A stretch of DNA of 64,000 nt from Dechloromonas sp. ZY10 (GCF_041378895.1 NZ_CP144212.1:2899501-2963500); one strand, 5' to 3'. Shown: positions 1 to 7,793, counted from the stretch's first letter. A program made the numbers and translations. The notes: generated from the letters alone by a model not told the origin.

Positions 1-1077
1 GTTGCCGGCGCTCATGTTGAAGACGCCCTGGGCACCGACCACTTCCTTGCTCTTTTCCAGCGCATCGCGCAGCGCGATGCGGAATTCCGGGGTGCCCGGC
101 TTGGCCTTCTTGAGCGCTTCCGGCACGGCTTTCTGCAGCAGCAGGCCGGCGTCCCAGGTGTTGGCGCCAAAGGTCGAGACGCTGCCGGCGCCAAAGCGGG
201 CTTCGTAGGTCTTGATGTAGTGCTGCGCAACCGGCTTGATCGGGTTGCTGTCGGCCAGGTCGTCGACCACCAGCATCGGGCCGCCGGCCATCAGCGTACC
301 TTCGACGTTCTTGCCGCCGAGGCGGATGAAGTCCTGGGTGGCGACGCCGTGCGTTTGATAGACGCGGCCCTTGTAGCCTTTTTCCAGCAGGCCGGCCTGC
401 GGCAGCACCGCCGGGCCGCCGGTGGCGGCGACGAAGACGGCGTCCGGCTTGGCGGAAATCAGCTTGAGCACCTGCGGCGTCACCGACGAGTCGGTGCGGT
501 TGTAGCGTTCGCTGGCGACGATGCGGATACCGGCCTTTTCGGCGAGCGGGGTGAACACCTTGAACCAGTTTTCGCCATACGGATCGTTGAAGCCGATGAA
601 GCCGAGGGTCTTGATCCCGGCGGCGCTCATGTGCGCAAGCACGGCTTCGGAGATCAGATCGTCGTTCTGGGTAGTCTTGAACACCCACTTCTTCTTGTCG
701 TCGAGCGGCAGGATGATCGCCGACGAGCCGACCGTGGTCAGCAACGGCGTCTTCGCCTCGGCAACGAAATCGAGCATGGCCAGCGCCGCCGGCGTGGTGG
801 TCGGGCCGATCAGCGCATCGACCTTGTGCTCGCTGAGCAATTTCTTGACGTTGGTCACCGCGTGGGTCGGGTCGGAAGCGTCGTCGAGCACGATGTACTC
901 GACCTTCTGCCCGGCGATTTCGGCCGGCAGCAGCGCGGCGGTGTTTTTCTGCGGGATGCCGACGGCGGCAGTCGGGCCGGTAGACGAAGCGATCACACCG
1001 ACCTTGATCTCGGCCAACGCCGGCAGCGCGTTGCCGAGCAAGGCGGCGAGCAGGGTGGCCAGGGTAATTTTGTGCAT
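1..1077 (-). CDS. ABC transporter substrate-binding protein, Liv type (3' end missing)
   Basis: The reverse strand is open from an ATG at 1077 to the left edge, giving 359 codons without a stop, so the C-terminus lies outside the window. The first 22 residues form a Sec-type signal peptide (MHKITLATLLAALLGNALPALA), followed by 'EIKVGVIASSTGPTAAVG', the usual start of type-I periplasmic binding proteins of the LivK family. Later segments such as 'GFIGFNDPYGENW' and 'YQTHGVATQDFIRLGG' also fit that family. It should bind a small amino-acid-like ligand in the periplasm and deliver it to an ABC permease. No permease genes are visible, because the gene points out of the window. A GGAG Shine-Dalgarno lies about 8 bases before the ATG. 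The ligand cannot be read from the sequence. Confidence 0.88.
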   Translation of the reverse strand, partial: MHKITLATLLAALLGNALPALAEIKVGVIASSTGPTAAVGIPQKNTAALLPAEIAGQKVEYIVLDDASDPTHAVTNVKKLLSEHKVDALIGPTTTPAALAMLDFVAEAKTPLLTTVGSSAIILPLDDKKKWVFKTTQNDDLISEAVLAHMSAAGIKTLGFIGFNDPYGENWFKVFTPLAEKAGIRIVASERYNRTDSSVTPQVLKLISAKPDAVFVAATGGPAVLPQAGLLEKGYKGRVYQTHGVATQDFIRLGGKNVEGTLMAGGPMLVVDDLADSNPIKPVAQHYIKTYEARFGAGSVSTFGANTWDAGLLLQKAVPEALKKAKPGTPEFRIALRDALEKSKEVVGAQGVFNMSAGN

Positions 1078-1586
1078 GGGAGCTCCAGGGAGAAAACCGG
1101 CGAACCGCCGGCAGCGGCGCTTATTGTCGCGGCCATCCTCTGGCGCGGCAAGCACTTGACCGACGAATCGGGAAAACCCGCAAGCCTTGCCCATCCCGGT
1201 CTTGAGCCGCCTCAAGGCCGGCCCCGATTTAAAGTATTACTTTAACTTCCGGTCCGAAACACCGGCCTGCTCACACCCTTTTACAGCTATCCACAAAAAC
1301 TGTGGATAAGTCTGTGAATGAGTCATGAACGAAGCCGCTAAGTCTCCGGCCAGCAAGGCTTTTTCCTACCCTGCACGAAGTTTTGGCAATTTCTCAAGCC
1401 ATTGATTTTATTGAGAATCACAGCTTTAAGGCGCGGTCAAGCAATTACAACGGCAAGCCAGGAGCAAACAGTGTTTCAAACAGCCCGGAATGTGCACAAT
1501 TTACCCCGCCGCACGCGCTCAGCCTCGATTTTTACCGCGCCCCGGCCTCCACGCCCCCGCCGCTTTCCCCTACCCGGAGTCTGTCC
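1078..1586. other. 509-bp intergenic region with several dyads
   Basis: This divergent intergenic region separates the binding-protein gene (minus) from the flavoprotein gene (plus). I see no convincing gene in it. An in-frame upstream extension of the flavoprotein reading frame exists but lacks a ribosome site and a signal-peptide-like start. The region holds a small hairpin at 1201-1216 (CTTGAG/CTCAAG), an AT-rich dyad at 1229-1245 (TTAAAGT/ACTTTAA), the DnaA-box-like pair at 1287-1309, and an inverted repeat TTCTCAA/TTGAGAA at 1391-1417. These could be operators for the two flanking genes; none is assigned. Confidence 0.6.
1287..1309. promoter_or_regulatory. Inverted pair of DnaA-box-like sites
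   Basis: CTATCCACA (1287-1295, plus strand) is one mismatch from the E. coli consensus TTATCCACA. TGTGGATAA (1301-1309) is a perfect TTATCCACA box on the minus strand. The boxes face each other across a 5-bp AAAAC spacer, so the unit is a near-palindrome. DnaA boxes occur at origins and also in promoters controlled by DnaA. No dnaA, dnaN, gidA or AT-rich unwinding region is nearby, so I do not call an origin. Confidence 0.45.
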
Positions 1587-2837
1587 ATGCATCGCCGTCA
1601 CTGCCTGCAACTAGCCGCTGCCGCCCTGCTCTCCGCCAGCGGCCTGAGTCGCCACCTGCACGCGCAACCGGCAGCACCGCGCCTGTTGATCCTGGGCGGC
1701 GGCTGGGGCGGGCTGGCTGCTGCCCGCGAGTTGCGGCGCCTGCTACCGGCAGCCGAGATCACGCTGATCGACCGCAGCCCGCAGTTCTTTTCGCGGCCGC
1801 TGTCAAACCGCTGGCTGGTCGGGCAAGCCGGGACGTCAATGCTGCAGCGCGATCTCGCCGCCAGCGCCCGGGCTCAGGGCTACCGTTTCGTCGCCGCCGA
1901 GGTGCGGGCGGTAGATCGACTGTCGCGGCGCGTCGAGAGCAGCGCCGGGGACCTGCCTTACGACTGGTTGCTGGCAGCCCCCGGTATTGCCGAAGATTTT
2001 TCGCCCTGGTTCGGGGTTGACCGTGATGCCCGCACACATTGCCGCCAGCACTACCCCAGCGGGTTTGCCGAAAGCGCCGGCCTGCAGCAGTTGAAGGCGA
2101 ACCTCGAGGCATTTCGCGGCGGCGATCTGTTGCTGAACATTCCGCCCATGCCTTATCGCTGCCCTCCCGCCCCTTACGAGCGAGCGGTGCTGCTGGCCGA
2201 CTGGCTGCAACGGCGGAAGCTGCCGGGGCGGATTACGATTCTCGACCCCAATCTGCCGGCGATTGCCTTCGACCGGATTTTCCGCGAATCCCACCGCGAC
2301 CGGATTCTCTACCTGCCGCAATCGGGCATTCGCGAAGTGGACCTGGCCAACCGGCGGGTGATCAGCGATTTCGACACTATCGACTTCGACGCCGCAATCC
2401 TGATGCCGCCGCAACGCGCCGCACCGCTCCCCGGCCTGAGCCCGACGCCGGCAGCGGCCTGGCTGCCGGTCGAGCCGCACAGCCTGCAACTGGCGGGCGA
2501 CGAGCGGGTATTCGTGATCGGCGATGCGATCGACCGGGTTTCGACGCTGTTCGGGCATTACCCGAAAACCGGCCAGATCGCCGCCCGCCAGGGTCAGATC
2601 GCCGCCCGCCAGATTGCGGCCCGGATCAAGGGCGAAGAAGCTGCCAGCGAACTGCCCAACAGTACCTGCATCGTGATCCAGCGCGCAGAGCCACTGGAAA
2701 TGACCCGGATTGACACGCACTACCGCCGCCGGGGCGATGGCGAAATCATGCAGACCGTGAAGCAACAGCGCCTGCCGCAGGCCGGCGATGAAGACATTGC
2801 CTGGACTCAGGCAATGTTCGGCGAACTCGGGCTATAG
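1587..2837 (+). CDS. FAD-dependent oxidoreductase, flavocytochrome c sulfide dehydrogenase (FccB/SoxF)-like
   Basis: This 416-residue flavoprotein opens with an RR-containing, Tat-like signal (MHRRHCLQLAAAALLSASG), which predicts periplasmic export with bound FAD. The dinucleotide fold follows at once ('LLILGGGWGGLAAAREL', acidic end 'LIDRS'). The segment 'YRCPPAPYERA' closely matches the FCSD/SoxF family, and 'VFVIGDAID' is the second FAD contact near the C-terminus. Known relatives oxidise sulfide and pass electrons to a c-type cytochrome; no cytochrome partner gene is adjacent, so the substrate is open. I chose ATG 1587 because CGGAGT lies 6 bases upstream and it gives a signal peptide; an earlier in-frame start at 1383 does neither. 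A 21-bp in-frame duplication lies near residues 329-342. Confidence 0.8.
   Translation: MHRRHCLQLAAAALLSASGLSRHLHAQPAAPRLLILGGGWGGLAAARELRRLLPAAEITLIDRSPQFFSRPLSNRWLVGQAGTSMLQRDLAASARAQGYRFVAAEVRAVDRLSRRVESSAGDLPYDWLLAAPGIAEDFSPWFGVDRDARTHCRQHYPSGFAESAGLQQLKANLEAFRGGDLLLNIPPMPYRCPPAPYERAVLLADWLQRRKLPGRITILDPNLPAIAFDRIFRESHRDRILYLPQSGIREVDLANRRVISDFDTIDFDAAILMPPQRAAPLPGLSPTPAAAWLPVEPHSLQLAGDERVFVIGDAIDRVSTLFGHYPKTGQIAARQGQIAARQIAARIKGEEAASELPNSTCIVIQRAEPLEMTRIDTHYRRRGDGEIMQTVKQQRLPQAGDEDIAWTQAMFGELGL
2571..2612 (+). repeat. 21-bp tandem duplication inside the flavoprotein gene
   Basis: Two copies (2571-2591 and 2592-2612) are identical except for one silent base (GGC/GGT). They encode GQIAARQ twice, followed by a partial third IAAR. 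The reading frame is preserved. Confidence 0.85.
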
Positions 2838-2838
2838 G

Positions 2839-2875
2839 CAGCCGCCACAGCGGCTGGCAACCCTGCCCGGGCAGG
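2839..2875. terminator. Double hairpin between convergent genes
   Basis: Two dyads lie between the flavoprotein stop (2837) and the DUF411 stop (2880): CAGCCGC/GCGGCTG at 2839-2856 and the 14-bp palindrome CCTGCCCGGGCAGG at 2862-2875. No long T run follows on either strand, so this is at best a weak bidirectional terminator. Confidence 0.4.
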
Positions 2876-2879
2876 AAAT

Positions 2880-3386
2880 TCAGTGCCTGGCCCAGGTCTT
2901 GGTCTTGCCGTCGGGAAGAACCAGCAGGGTGTCGAACAACTCGCGCTTGGGCGCTTTTTCGCCGGTAGTGTTGTCGAGGGTGGTGCAAGCGGTTTCGCAG
3001 GTCGGATTCGAATACTCGCGCCCCGGCGCGCCAATCGGCAGGCCCGGGACGGCAATCCCGCGCGCCTTGGGTTTGTCACGCAACAATTCGTGAATGTCTT
3101 CGGCGTAGGCATGACCTTCGACGAAATAGCCGCGGACCACGGCGGTATGCACCGACTCGACCTCCTTGGGCACCTTCAGGCGTTTTTTGACGGCAGCCAT
3201 GTCGCGGCTTTCAACATAGCGAACCTTGAAACCGTTGTCGGCCAGATAGCTCCCCCAGTCAATGCAGGCCAGACACGGGCTCGGCATATGGATTTCGACC
3301 AGCGGCGGCTCGGCCACCGGTGCTGGCGGCGCGGCCAGCGCCAGGCTCGAGATCAGGGAAAACGCCAACAAGGAAAAACGCGACAC
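2880..3386 (-). CDS. DUF411 (CopG-like metal-binding) periplasmic protein
   Basis: 168 residues with a signal peptide (VSRFSLLAFSLISSLALA) and the DUF411 signature: 'SPCLACIDW' (CxxC), 'ESRDMAAVKKRLKVP', 'HTAVVRGYFVEGHA' and 'AVPGLPIGAPG'. DUF411 proteins are small periplasmic proteins often found near copper or other metal-resistance genes. The CxxC suggests metal or thiol chemistry, but the family role is poorly defined. The GTG start at 3386 is preferred: GAAGGGG lies just upstream and it places the signal peptide at the N-terminus. Longer upstream reading would antisense the next gene. The C-terminal part carries two more cysteines (NPTCETACTT). It converges with the flavoprotein gene and diverges from the small membrane protein. 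Confidence 0.8.
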   Translation of the reverse strand: MSRFSLLAFSLISSLALAAPPAPVAEPPLVEIHMPSPCLACIDWGSYLADNGFKVRYVESRDMAAVKKRLKVPKEVESVHTAVVRGYFVEGHAYAEDIHELLRDKPKARGIAVPGLPIGAPGREYSNPTCETACTTLDNTTGEKAPKRELFDTLLVLPDGKTKTWARH

Positions 3387-3437
3387 GACGGCCCCTTCGG
3401 GAGAAAATGCGGATTCCGCGATTATAGCCACAGCCCC

Positions 3438-3740
3438 ATGTTCGGATCTCCCCAACGCGCCATCCGTCCCCGCCTGACCCTGCGCATTTTCCTTTTTGGC
3501 GTGCTCGACATCTTCGGGCTGACCTGCCTCGCCATTTCGGGAATCTGGCTGGCCAACGGCCAGCACGTGCTGACCACTTCCTTCCCGAACAACACCGCCG
3601 AAGCCGTGGCCGGCATCGCCGGCGGCCTGGCGGTCATGCTCTGGGCAGTCGCCAAGATTCTGCGCGAAATGATCAAACAGGGACCGGAACTGGAACAGCA
3701 GTTCGCCGCGCTGCAGCAGCCGCCGCAGCAAGACCGCTAG
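3438..3740 (+). CDS. Small two-helix membrane protein, unknown function
   Basis: A 100-residue protein with two predicted membrane helices, roughly residues 15-38 ('LRIFLFGVLDIFGLTCLAIS') and 57-76 ('VAGIAGGLAVMLWAVAKIL'). A short loop lies between them and the tail is hydrophilic and Q-rich. I do not recognise the family. The ATG at 3438 lies 52 bases from the divergent DUF411 start, leaving little promoter space. The frame stays open upstream over the DUF411 gene, but that longer version is only antisense. Confidence 0.55.
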   Translation: MFGSPQRAIRPRLTLRIFLFGVLDIFGLTCLAISGIWLANGQHVLTTSFPNNTAEAVAGIAGGLAVMLWAVAKILREMIKQGPELEQQFAALQQPPQQDR

Positions 3741-3859
3741 CCTGCCTGGCAGCCGGGCCCTGAGGTGCGGCCTGCTGCCCTCGGCCTGGCCGCAACACGC
3801 GCCCCCTGGCCAGCTTTTTCAGGCCTGTTTGCTTGCCGGTTGCCGACCTGTCGGTCGAT

Positions 3860-4054
3860 CTAGTCCCCGACCTTGCCACTCGGCTTCAGCCACTCCGGCA
3901 ATTCGCGGCCGCCGGCATTGTCCTGGATGTACTGGCGAATCATCCGGCGCACCACCTGCGACGGCGTCAGGTCGTGCTCGGCGCAAATTTCTTCAAAAAT
4001 CCGTTTTTTGGTCGGATCGATCAATAAAGTCAGACGGGCAGTACGGTTTTCCAT
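3860..4054 (-). CDS. Ribbon-helix-helix (CopG/Arc-type) DNA-binding protein
   Basis: This 64-residue protein has the ribbon-helix-helix pattern: an N-terminal strand with alternating residues ('RTARLTLLIDP'), a first helix ('TKKRIFEEICAEHD'), then 'TPSQVVRRMIRQYIQD' as the second helix. Such proteins act as dimers, insert the strand in the major groove and often bind tandem short repeats. It is transcribed away from the SulP gene, and the 127-bp shared region has an 11-bp-spaced direct repeat over the SulP promoter, so it may control SulP, itself or both. No toxin gene is adjacent, so an antitoxin role is less likely. Confidence 0.7.
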   Translation of the reverse strand: MENRTARLTLLIDPTKKRIFEEICAEHDLTPSQVVRRMIRQYIQDNAGGRELPEWLKPSGKVGD

Positions 4055-4109
4055 GCGTTCTCCGGATCATTATTCATAATTATTTTTCAGCCATTATAGT
4101 ACCAATCAC

Positions 4110-4155
4110 ATTAACATTTTATTAACATTTACAATAAACATGGTGTTCATATAAT
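4110..4155 (+). promoter_or_regulatory. sulP promoter with overlapping direct repeats
   Basis: TTTACA (4128-4133), a 16-bp spacer and a perfect TATAAT (4150-4155) form a strong sigma-70 promoter for the SulP gene starting at 4182. Two identical ATTAACATTT units (4110-4119 and 4121-4130) repeat with an 11-bp period, about one helical turn. The second overlaps the -35 hexamer, as expected for a repressor operator. The divergent ribbon-helix-helix protein is the natural candidate; this link is inference. Confidence 0.6.
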
Positions 4156-4181
4156 GGTGAGCTTCGCCTACCGAGCGCATC

Positions 4182-5873
4182 ATGAAAATCGCCTTCCGCC
4201 CCAAGCTGCTGGATTGCCTGCCGAGCTATGATCGCGCCCAGTTCGGCAAGGATGTCGCCGCCGGAATCACCGTTGGCGTGCTCGCCCTGCCGCTGGCCAT
4301 GGCGTTTGCGATTGCCTCGGGCTGTTCGCCGGCCGCCGGCATCTGGACCGCCATCGTCGCCGGCCTGCTGACCTCGCTGTTCGGCGGCTCGCGAGTGCAG
4401 ATCGGCGGCCCGACCGGAGCCTTCATCCCGATTGTGTACGGCATCGTCGCCCTGCACGGCTTCGCCAACCTGCTCGGTGCGACCATGCTCGCCGGCGTGC
4501 TGCTGCTGGCGATGGGGCTGGCGCGCCTCGGCCAGCTGATCCGCTTCATCCCGGTAACGGTGGTAATCGGCTTCACCAACGGCATCGCGGTGGTGATCTT
4601 CATGGCCCAGATCAAGGATTTCTTCGGCCTGCAAATCGAACACTTGCCAGCCGAGTTCTTTGCCCGCAGCAAGACCCTGCTCGCGCATGCCCACACGGTC
4701 GACTTGCCGACCCTGGCCCTTTCCAGCGCCTGCTTTCTGTTCCTCCTTTCGTACAATCGCCTGGCCCAGCGCTGGGCGCCGCTACGCCGCGCCCCCGGTC
4801 CGCTCGCGGTGCTGGTTGCCGGCACCGTCGCTGCCTGGCTGCTGGAACTGCCGGTCGAGACCATCGGCAGCCGCTTCAACGGCATCCCGCAGGAACTGCC
4901 GGCCTTCGGCCTGCCGGAACTGTCGATCCACCATTTCGGCAAACTGATCCCGCCGGCCATCACCATCGCACTGCTGGGCGCGATTGAGTCCCTGCTCTCG
5001 GCCCGCGTTGCCGACGGCCAGATCGACGACCGCCACGATCCCAACCAGGAATTGATCGCCCAGGGTCTGGCCAACCTGGCAGCACCGTTGTTCGGCGGCT
5101 TTGCCGCGACCGGGGCGATTGCCCGCACTACGACTAATGTCCGCACCGGCGGCCGCACGCCGATTGCCGGCATCGTCCATGCGCTGGTGCTGCTGGCGGT
5201 GGTCCTGATCGCCGCGCCGCTGGCCGCCTACGTGCCGCTGGCAACGTTGTCGGCCATCGTGATGGTGGTCGCGATCAACATGGGCGAATGGCACGAGTTC
5301 CGCGAACTGCGCCGCTACTCCTGGAATTACCGGGTGATCCTGGTCAGCACCTTCCTGGTCACCGTGCTCTTCGACCTGACCATCGCGGTCGAACTGGGCA
5401 TGGTTCTGGCCAGCCTGTTCTTCATCTACCGGATGTCGGAACTGACCCGGATCGAGCGCATGCCGCTCGACGACGAAGCCGGCGACCACTGCTTCATGCA
5501 CCCGGACGGCAGCCTGCGCGTTGCCGCCTGGCAACTGTTCGGCTCGCTGTTCTTTGGCGCGGTCAACAAGCTGGAAGAATTGCTTGATCCGCAGGCCGGC
5601 CACCCGGAAATCGTGATCCTCGACATGAGCCGGCTGGTGCAACTCGATACCAGCGGCCTGGAAGGCCTGGAAAACCTGCGCGAAAAGCTGGCCAGGCGCG
5701 GCTGCACGCTGCTATTGTGCGGCCTCAATTCACAACCCGGCTCGCTGCTGTACCGTGCCGGCTTCATCGACCATCTGGGCGACGACAACGTCTGCCTCGA
5801 CCTGAACCAGGCGCTCGCGCGCGCCCGCCAGCTGCTGCCCGACCTGAGCGGCAACGGCGACGAAGACTATTAA
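4182..5873 (+). CDS. SulP-family anion transporter with STAS domain
   Basis: 563 residues. Residues 1 to about 430 carry the hydrophobic SLC26/SulP transport core; 'GITVGVLALPLAMAFAIASG' and 'GGPTGAFIPIVYGI' are typical of the early transmembrane segments. A C-terminal STAS domain follows (about 440-555), containing 'LDTSGLEGL'. SulP proteins import sulfate, bicarbonate or other anions, usually driven by H+ or Na+. The next genes form a DAB-type inorganic-carbon operon on the other strand, which makes bicarbonate an attractive substrate. Sulfate or dicarboxylate cannot be excluded from sequence. The Shine-Dalgarno is weak. The phnA-like gene follows after 12 bases and is probably cotranscribed. 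Confidence 0.88.
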   Translation: MKIAFRPKLLDCLPSYDRAQFGKDVAAGITVGVLALPLAMAFAIASGCSPAAGIWTAIVAGLLTSLFGGSRVQIGGPTGAFIPIVYGIVALHGFANLLGATMLAGVLLLAMGLARLGQLIRFIPVTVVIGFTNGIAVVIFMAQIKDFFGLQIEHLPAEFFARSKTLLAHAHTVDLPTLALSSACFLFLLSYNRLAQRWAPLRRAPGPLAVLVAGTVAAWLLELPVETIGSRFNGIPQELPAFGLPELSIHHFGKLIPPAITIALLGAIESLLSARVADGQIDDRHDPNQELIAQGLANLAAPLFGGFAATGAIARTTTNVRTGGRTPIAGIVHALVLLAVVLIAAPLAAYVPLATLSAIVMVVAINMGEWHEFRELRRYSWNYRVILVSTFLVTVLFDLTIAVELGMVLASLFFIYRMSELTRIERMPLDDEAGDHCFMHPDGSLRVAAWQLFGSLFFGAVNKLEELLDPQAGHPEIVILDMSRLVQLDTSGLEGLENLREKLARRGCTLLLCGLNSQPGSLLYRAGFIDHLGDDNVCLDLNQALARARQLLPDLSGNGDEDY

Positions 5874-5885
5874 AAAAGGAACACC

Positions 5886-6224
5886 ATGAGCAGCCTCCCT
5901 CCCTGCCCGCAATGCGGCTCCGAATACGCCTATGAAGACGGCGCCCTGTACATCTGTCCCGAATGCGCCCATGAGTGGAGCAAGGATGCCGGCGCAGGCG
6001 AAGAAGCCGCGCGCGTCTGGAAGGATGCCAACGGCAACGTACTGCAGGACGGCGACAGCGTGACCGTGATCAAGGATCTGAAGATCAAGGGTTCGTCGGC
6101 GGTGGTCAAGGTTGGCACCAAGGTCAAGAACATCCGCCTGATCGACGGCGACCACGACATCGACTGCAAGATCGACGGCTTCGGCGCGATGCAACTCAAG
6201 TCGGAATTCGTCAAGAAGGCCTGA
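5886..6224 (+). CDS. PhnA/YjdM-family zinc-ribbon protein
   Basis: 112 residues. The N-terminal zinc ribbon has two CxxC knuckles ('[21 protein letters not shown]'). It is followed by the compact PhnA domain with '[28 protein letters not shown]' split into two strands and '[22 protein letters not shown]'. Despite the old name, this family is not a proven phosphonoacetate hydrolase and its role is unsettled. AAAAAGGA precedes the ATG by a few bases. It is the last gene of the SulP unit; a 30-bp dyad starts 15 bases after its stop. Confidence 0.85.
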   Translation: MSSLPPCPQCGSEYAYEDGALYICPECAHEWSKDAGAGEEAARVWKDANGNVLQDGDSVTVIKDLKIKGSSAVVKVGTKVKNIRLIDGDHDIDCKIDGFGAMQLKSEFVKKA

Positions 6225-6239
6225 ACGCTGACAAAATCG

Positions 6240-6269
6240 CCGGTTTTCACGGTCGACCGTGAAAACCGG
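6240..6269. repeat. GTCGAC dyad element, copy 1 (30-bp perfect palindrome)
   Basis: Core CACGGTCGACCGTG with symmetric flanks, CCGGTTTT on the left and AAAACCGG on the right. It lies between the convergent phnA-like gene and the last DAB operon gene. The 3' arm ends in A rather than T residues, so it is not a standard intrinsic terminator. Related copies are at 42466, 46769, 54441 and 57558. Confidence 0.85.
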
Positions 6270-6335
6270 GCAAAACCGGCGACCGGGCGCCATCAACCGG
6301 CAGGCCCCGCCCATCGACTGCCCTTAATGCAGCCC

Positions 6336-7793
6336 TCAACGCGGCCAACTGGCGGCCCAGGCTTCGGCCGCTGGCGCCAGCAGTTCCAGCCAGGGAGCCG
6401 GATACAGGCCAGTCACCAGCAACAACGCAATCCAGAGTAGCAGCAGACCACGTTCGCGGCGGCGCAAATCTTCGGCCTGCACCATCGCCGCCCGCTCCGG
6501 CGCCCCCCAGAATGCCTTGCGATAAATCTGCAGCCAGCCGGCAAGCGCAATCGACAAGCCGAACAGTGCCGCCATCCCGGCCCCGGTGTGGCTTTCCAGC
6601 GCACTCAGCAACAGCAGCAGTTCGCCGGGGAAACCGCCGGTTCCGGGCAGCCCGGCTCCGGCCAGCGCGCAGAACAGAATCCCGGCGGCCAGCAGCGGCA
6701 TGCTTTCAGCCGCCCCGCCCAAAGCCTGCAAATCGTTTGAGCCGCAGCGCTGGCGCAGGCACTCGAGCAGTAAACAGACACCGCCGCTGGTCAGCACAAA
6801 ACTCAGCAAAGTCGCCACCGCGCCCTGCACGCCCTGTGCGCTCAGCCCTGCAAGGCCAAGCACCACCAGCCCGGCGTGACTGATGCTGGCGTAAGCCAGC
6901 GCCACCCGCAGGTTGCTCTGCGCCAGCATGGCCACGGCGCCATACAGCAAGGCAACGGTACCGAGCCCGGCCAGCAGCCAGTGAAGTTGCGCCGCCACCT
7001 CCGGCGCCAGCGGCAAAGCAAAGCGCAGCAAACCATAGGCGCCCAGCTTCAAGCCGAGCAGGAGCGCCAGTTGCGAACCCGGCGCAGCGAGGGCCACTTG
7101 CGGCAGCCAGGTATGCAGCGGCACCAGCGGCAATTTGAGTCCGAAGGCAAACAGGCAGAGCAGGAAGACCCCCCACTGGGTCGGAACTTCGGGCGGTGCC
7201 GCCAGCCAGGCCAGCAGATCGAAGCCCTGCTCCGGCCGTTGTCCGGCCAGCAGCAGGAAGGCCAGCAACAAGGCTGCCCCGCCGGCCAGCATCAGCAGAC
7301 AATAGCGCGCGGCCACCTGCGGCGCGCGGCTGCCCAGCCCGAAACGGGCCAGCAGGAAATACAAGGGAACCAGCGTTGCCTCCCAGAAAACGAAGAACAA
7401 CAGGGTGTCGACCGCAGAAAACAGCCCCAGCGTCGCGCCGAGCAAGGCCAGTTGCAAGGAATAGTACAGACGCCGCCCGACCCGGACGGCATTCCAGTCA
7501 ACGACCAGTGCTGCCAGGAAGAGCAAGGCCGTGGCCGGCAAAAAAAGCACCGACAAGCCGTCGACCGCCACCTGGTAGTGAGCATCGAGGCCCGGCAGCC
7601 ACAAGTGGCGCTCAAGCAACTGAAAGCGTTCGCCCTGCGGCACGAACCGCGCAGCCACTGCCAGCGCCTGCGCCAGTACGGCAAGCAGAATGCCCGCCTG
7701 GGCTGCACGCAACCAGCGCTCGGGGAACCATTGCAACAGCACGATGCCGGCCAGCGGCAGGCCAATCAGCCAGGACAGGGCATGTTCGCTCAT
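6336..7793 (-). CDS. NuoM-like proton-translocating subunit of the DAB-type operon (third extra subunit)
   Basis: 485 residues, about 14 hydrophobic segments, a full Proton_antipo_M core. The key charged positions of complex I antiporter subunits are present: Glu138 in 'FVFWEATLVPL', Lys220 in 'FGLKLPLVPLHTWLP', Lys249 in 'LLLGLKLGAYGLL' and Glu391 in 'GTGGFPGELLLL'. It should therefore conduct or pump H+ (or Na+) across the inner membrane. The ATG at 7793 overlaps the upstream stop by 4 bases (ATGA), so translation is coupled. It is the last gene of a five-gene unit with DabA and DabB and no NADH-dehydrogenase genes, which argues against a nuo operon. Confidence 0.85.
   Translation of the reverse strand: MSEHALSWLIGLPLAGIVLLQWFPERWLRAAQAGILLAVLAQALAVAARFVPQGERFQLLERHLWLPGLDAHYQVAVDGLSVLFLPATALLFLAALVVDWNAVRVGRRLYYSLQLALLGATLGLFSAVDTLLFFVFWEATLVPLYFLLARFGLGSRAPQVAARYCLLMLAGGAALLLAFLLLAGQRPEQGFDLLAWLAAPPEVPTQWGVFLLCLFAFGLKLPLVPLHTWLPQVALAAPGSQLALLLGLKLGAYGLLRFALPLAPEVAAQLHWLLAGLGTVALLYGAVAMLAQSNLRVALAYASISHAGLVVLGLAGLSAQGVQGAVATLLSFVLTSGGVCLLLECLRQRCGSNDLQALGGAAESMPLLAAGILFCALAGAGLPGTGGFPGELLLLLSALESHTGAGMAALFGLSIALAGWLQIYRKAFWGAPERAAMVQAEDLRRRERGLLLLWIALLLVTGLYPAPWLELLAPAAEAWAASWPR

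Noticed and set aside
1201-1420. Replication origin in the 1078-1586 gap
   Set aside because: Only two DnaA boxes, no AT-rich unwinding region and no origin-linked genes such as dnaA or dnaN nearby.
1383-1586. N-terminal extension of the FccB-like flavoprotein
   Set aside because: No ribosome site before 1383. The ATG at 1587 has one and begins a Tat-like signal peptide.
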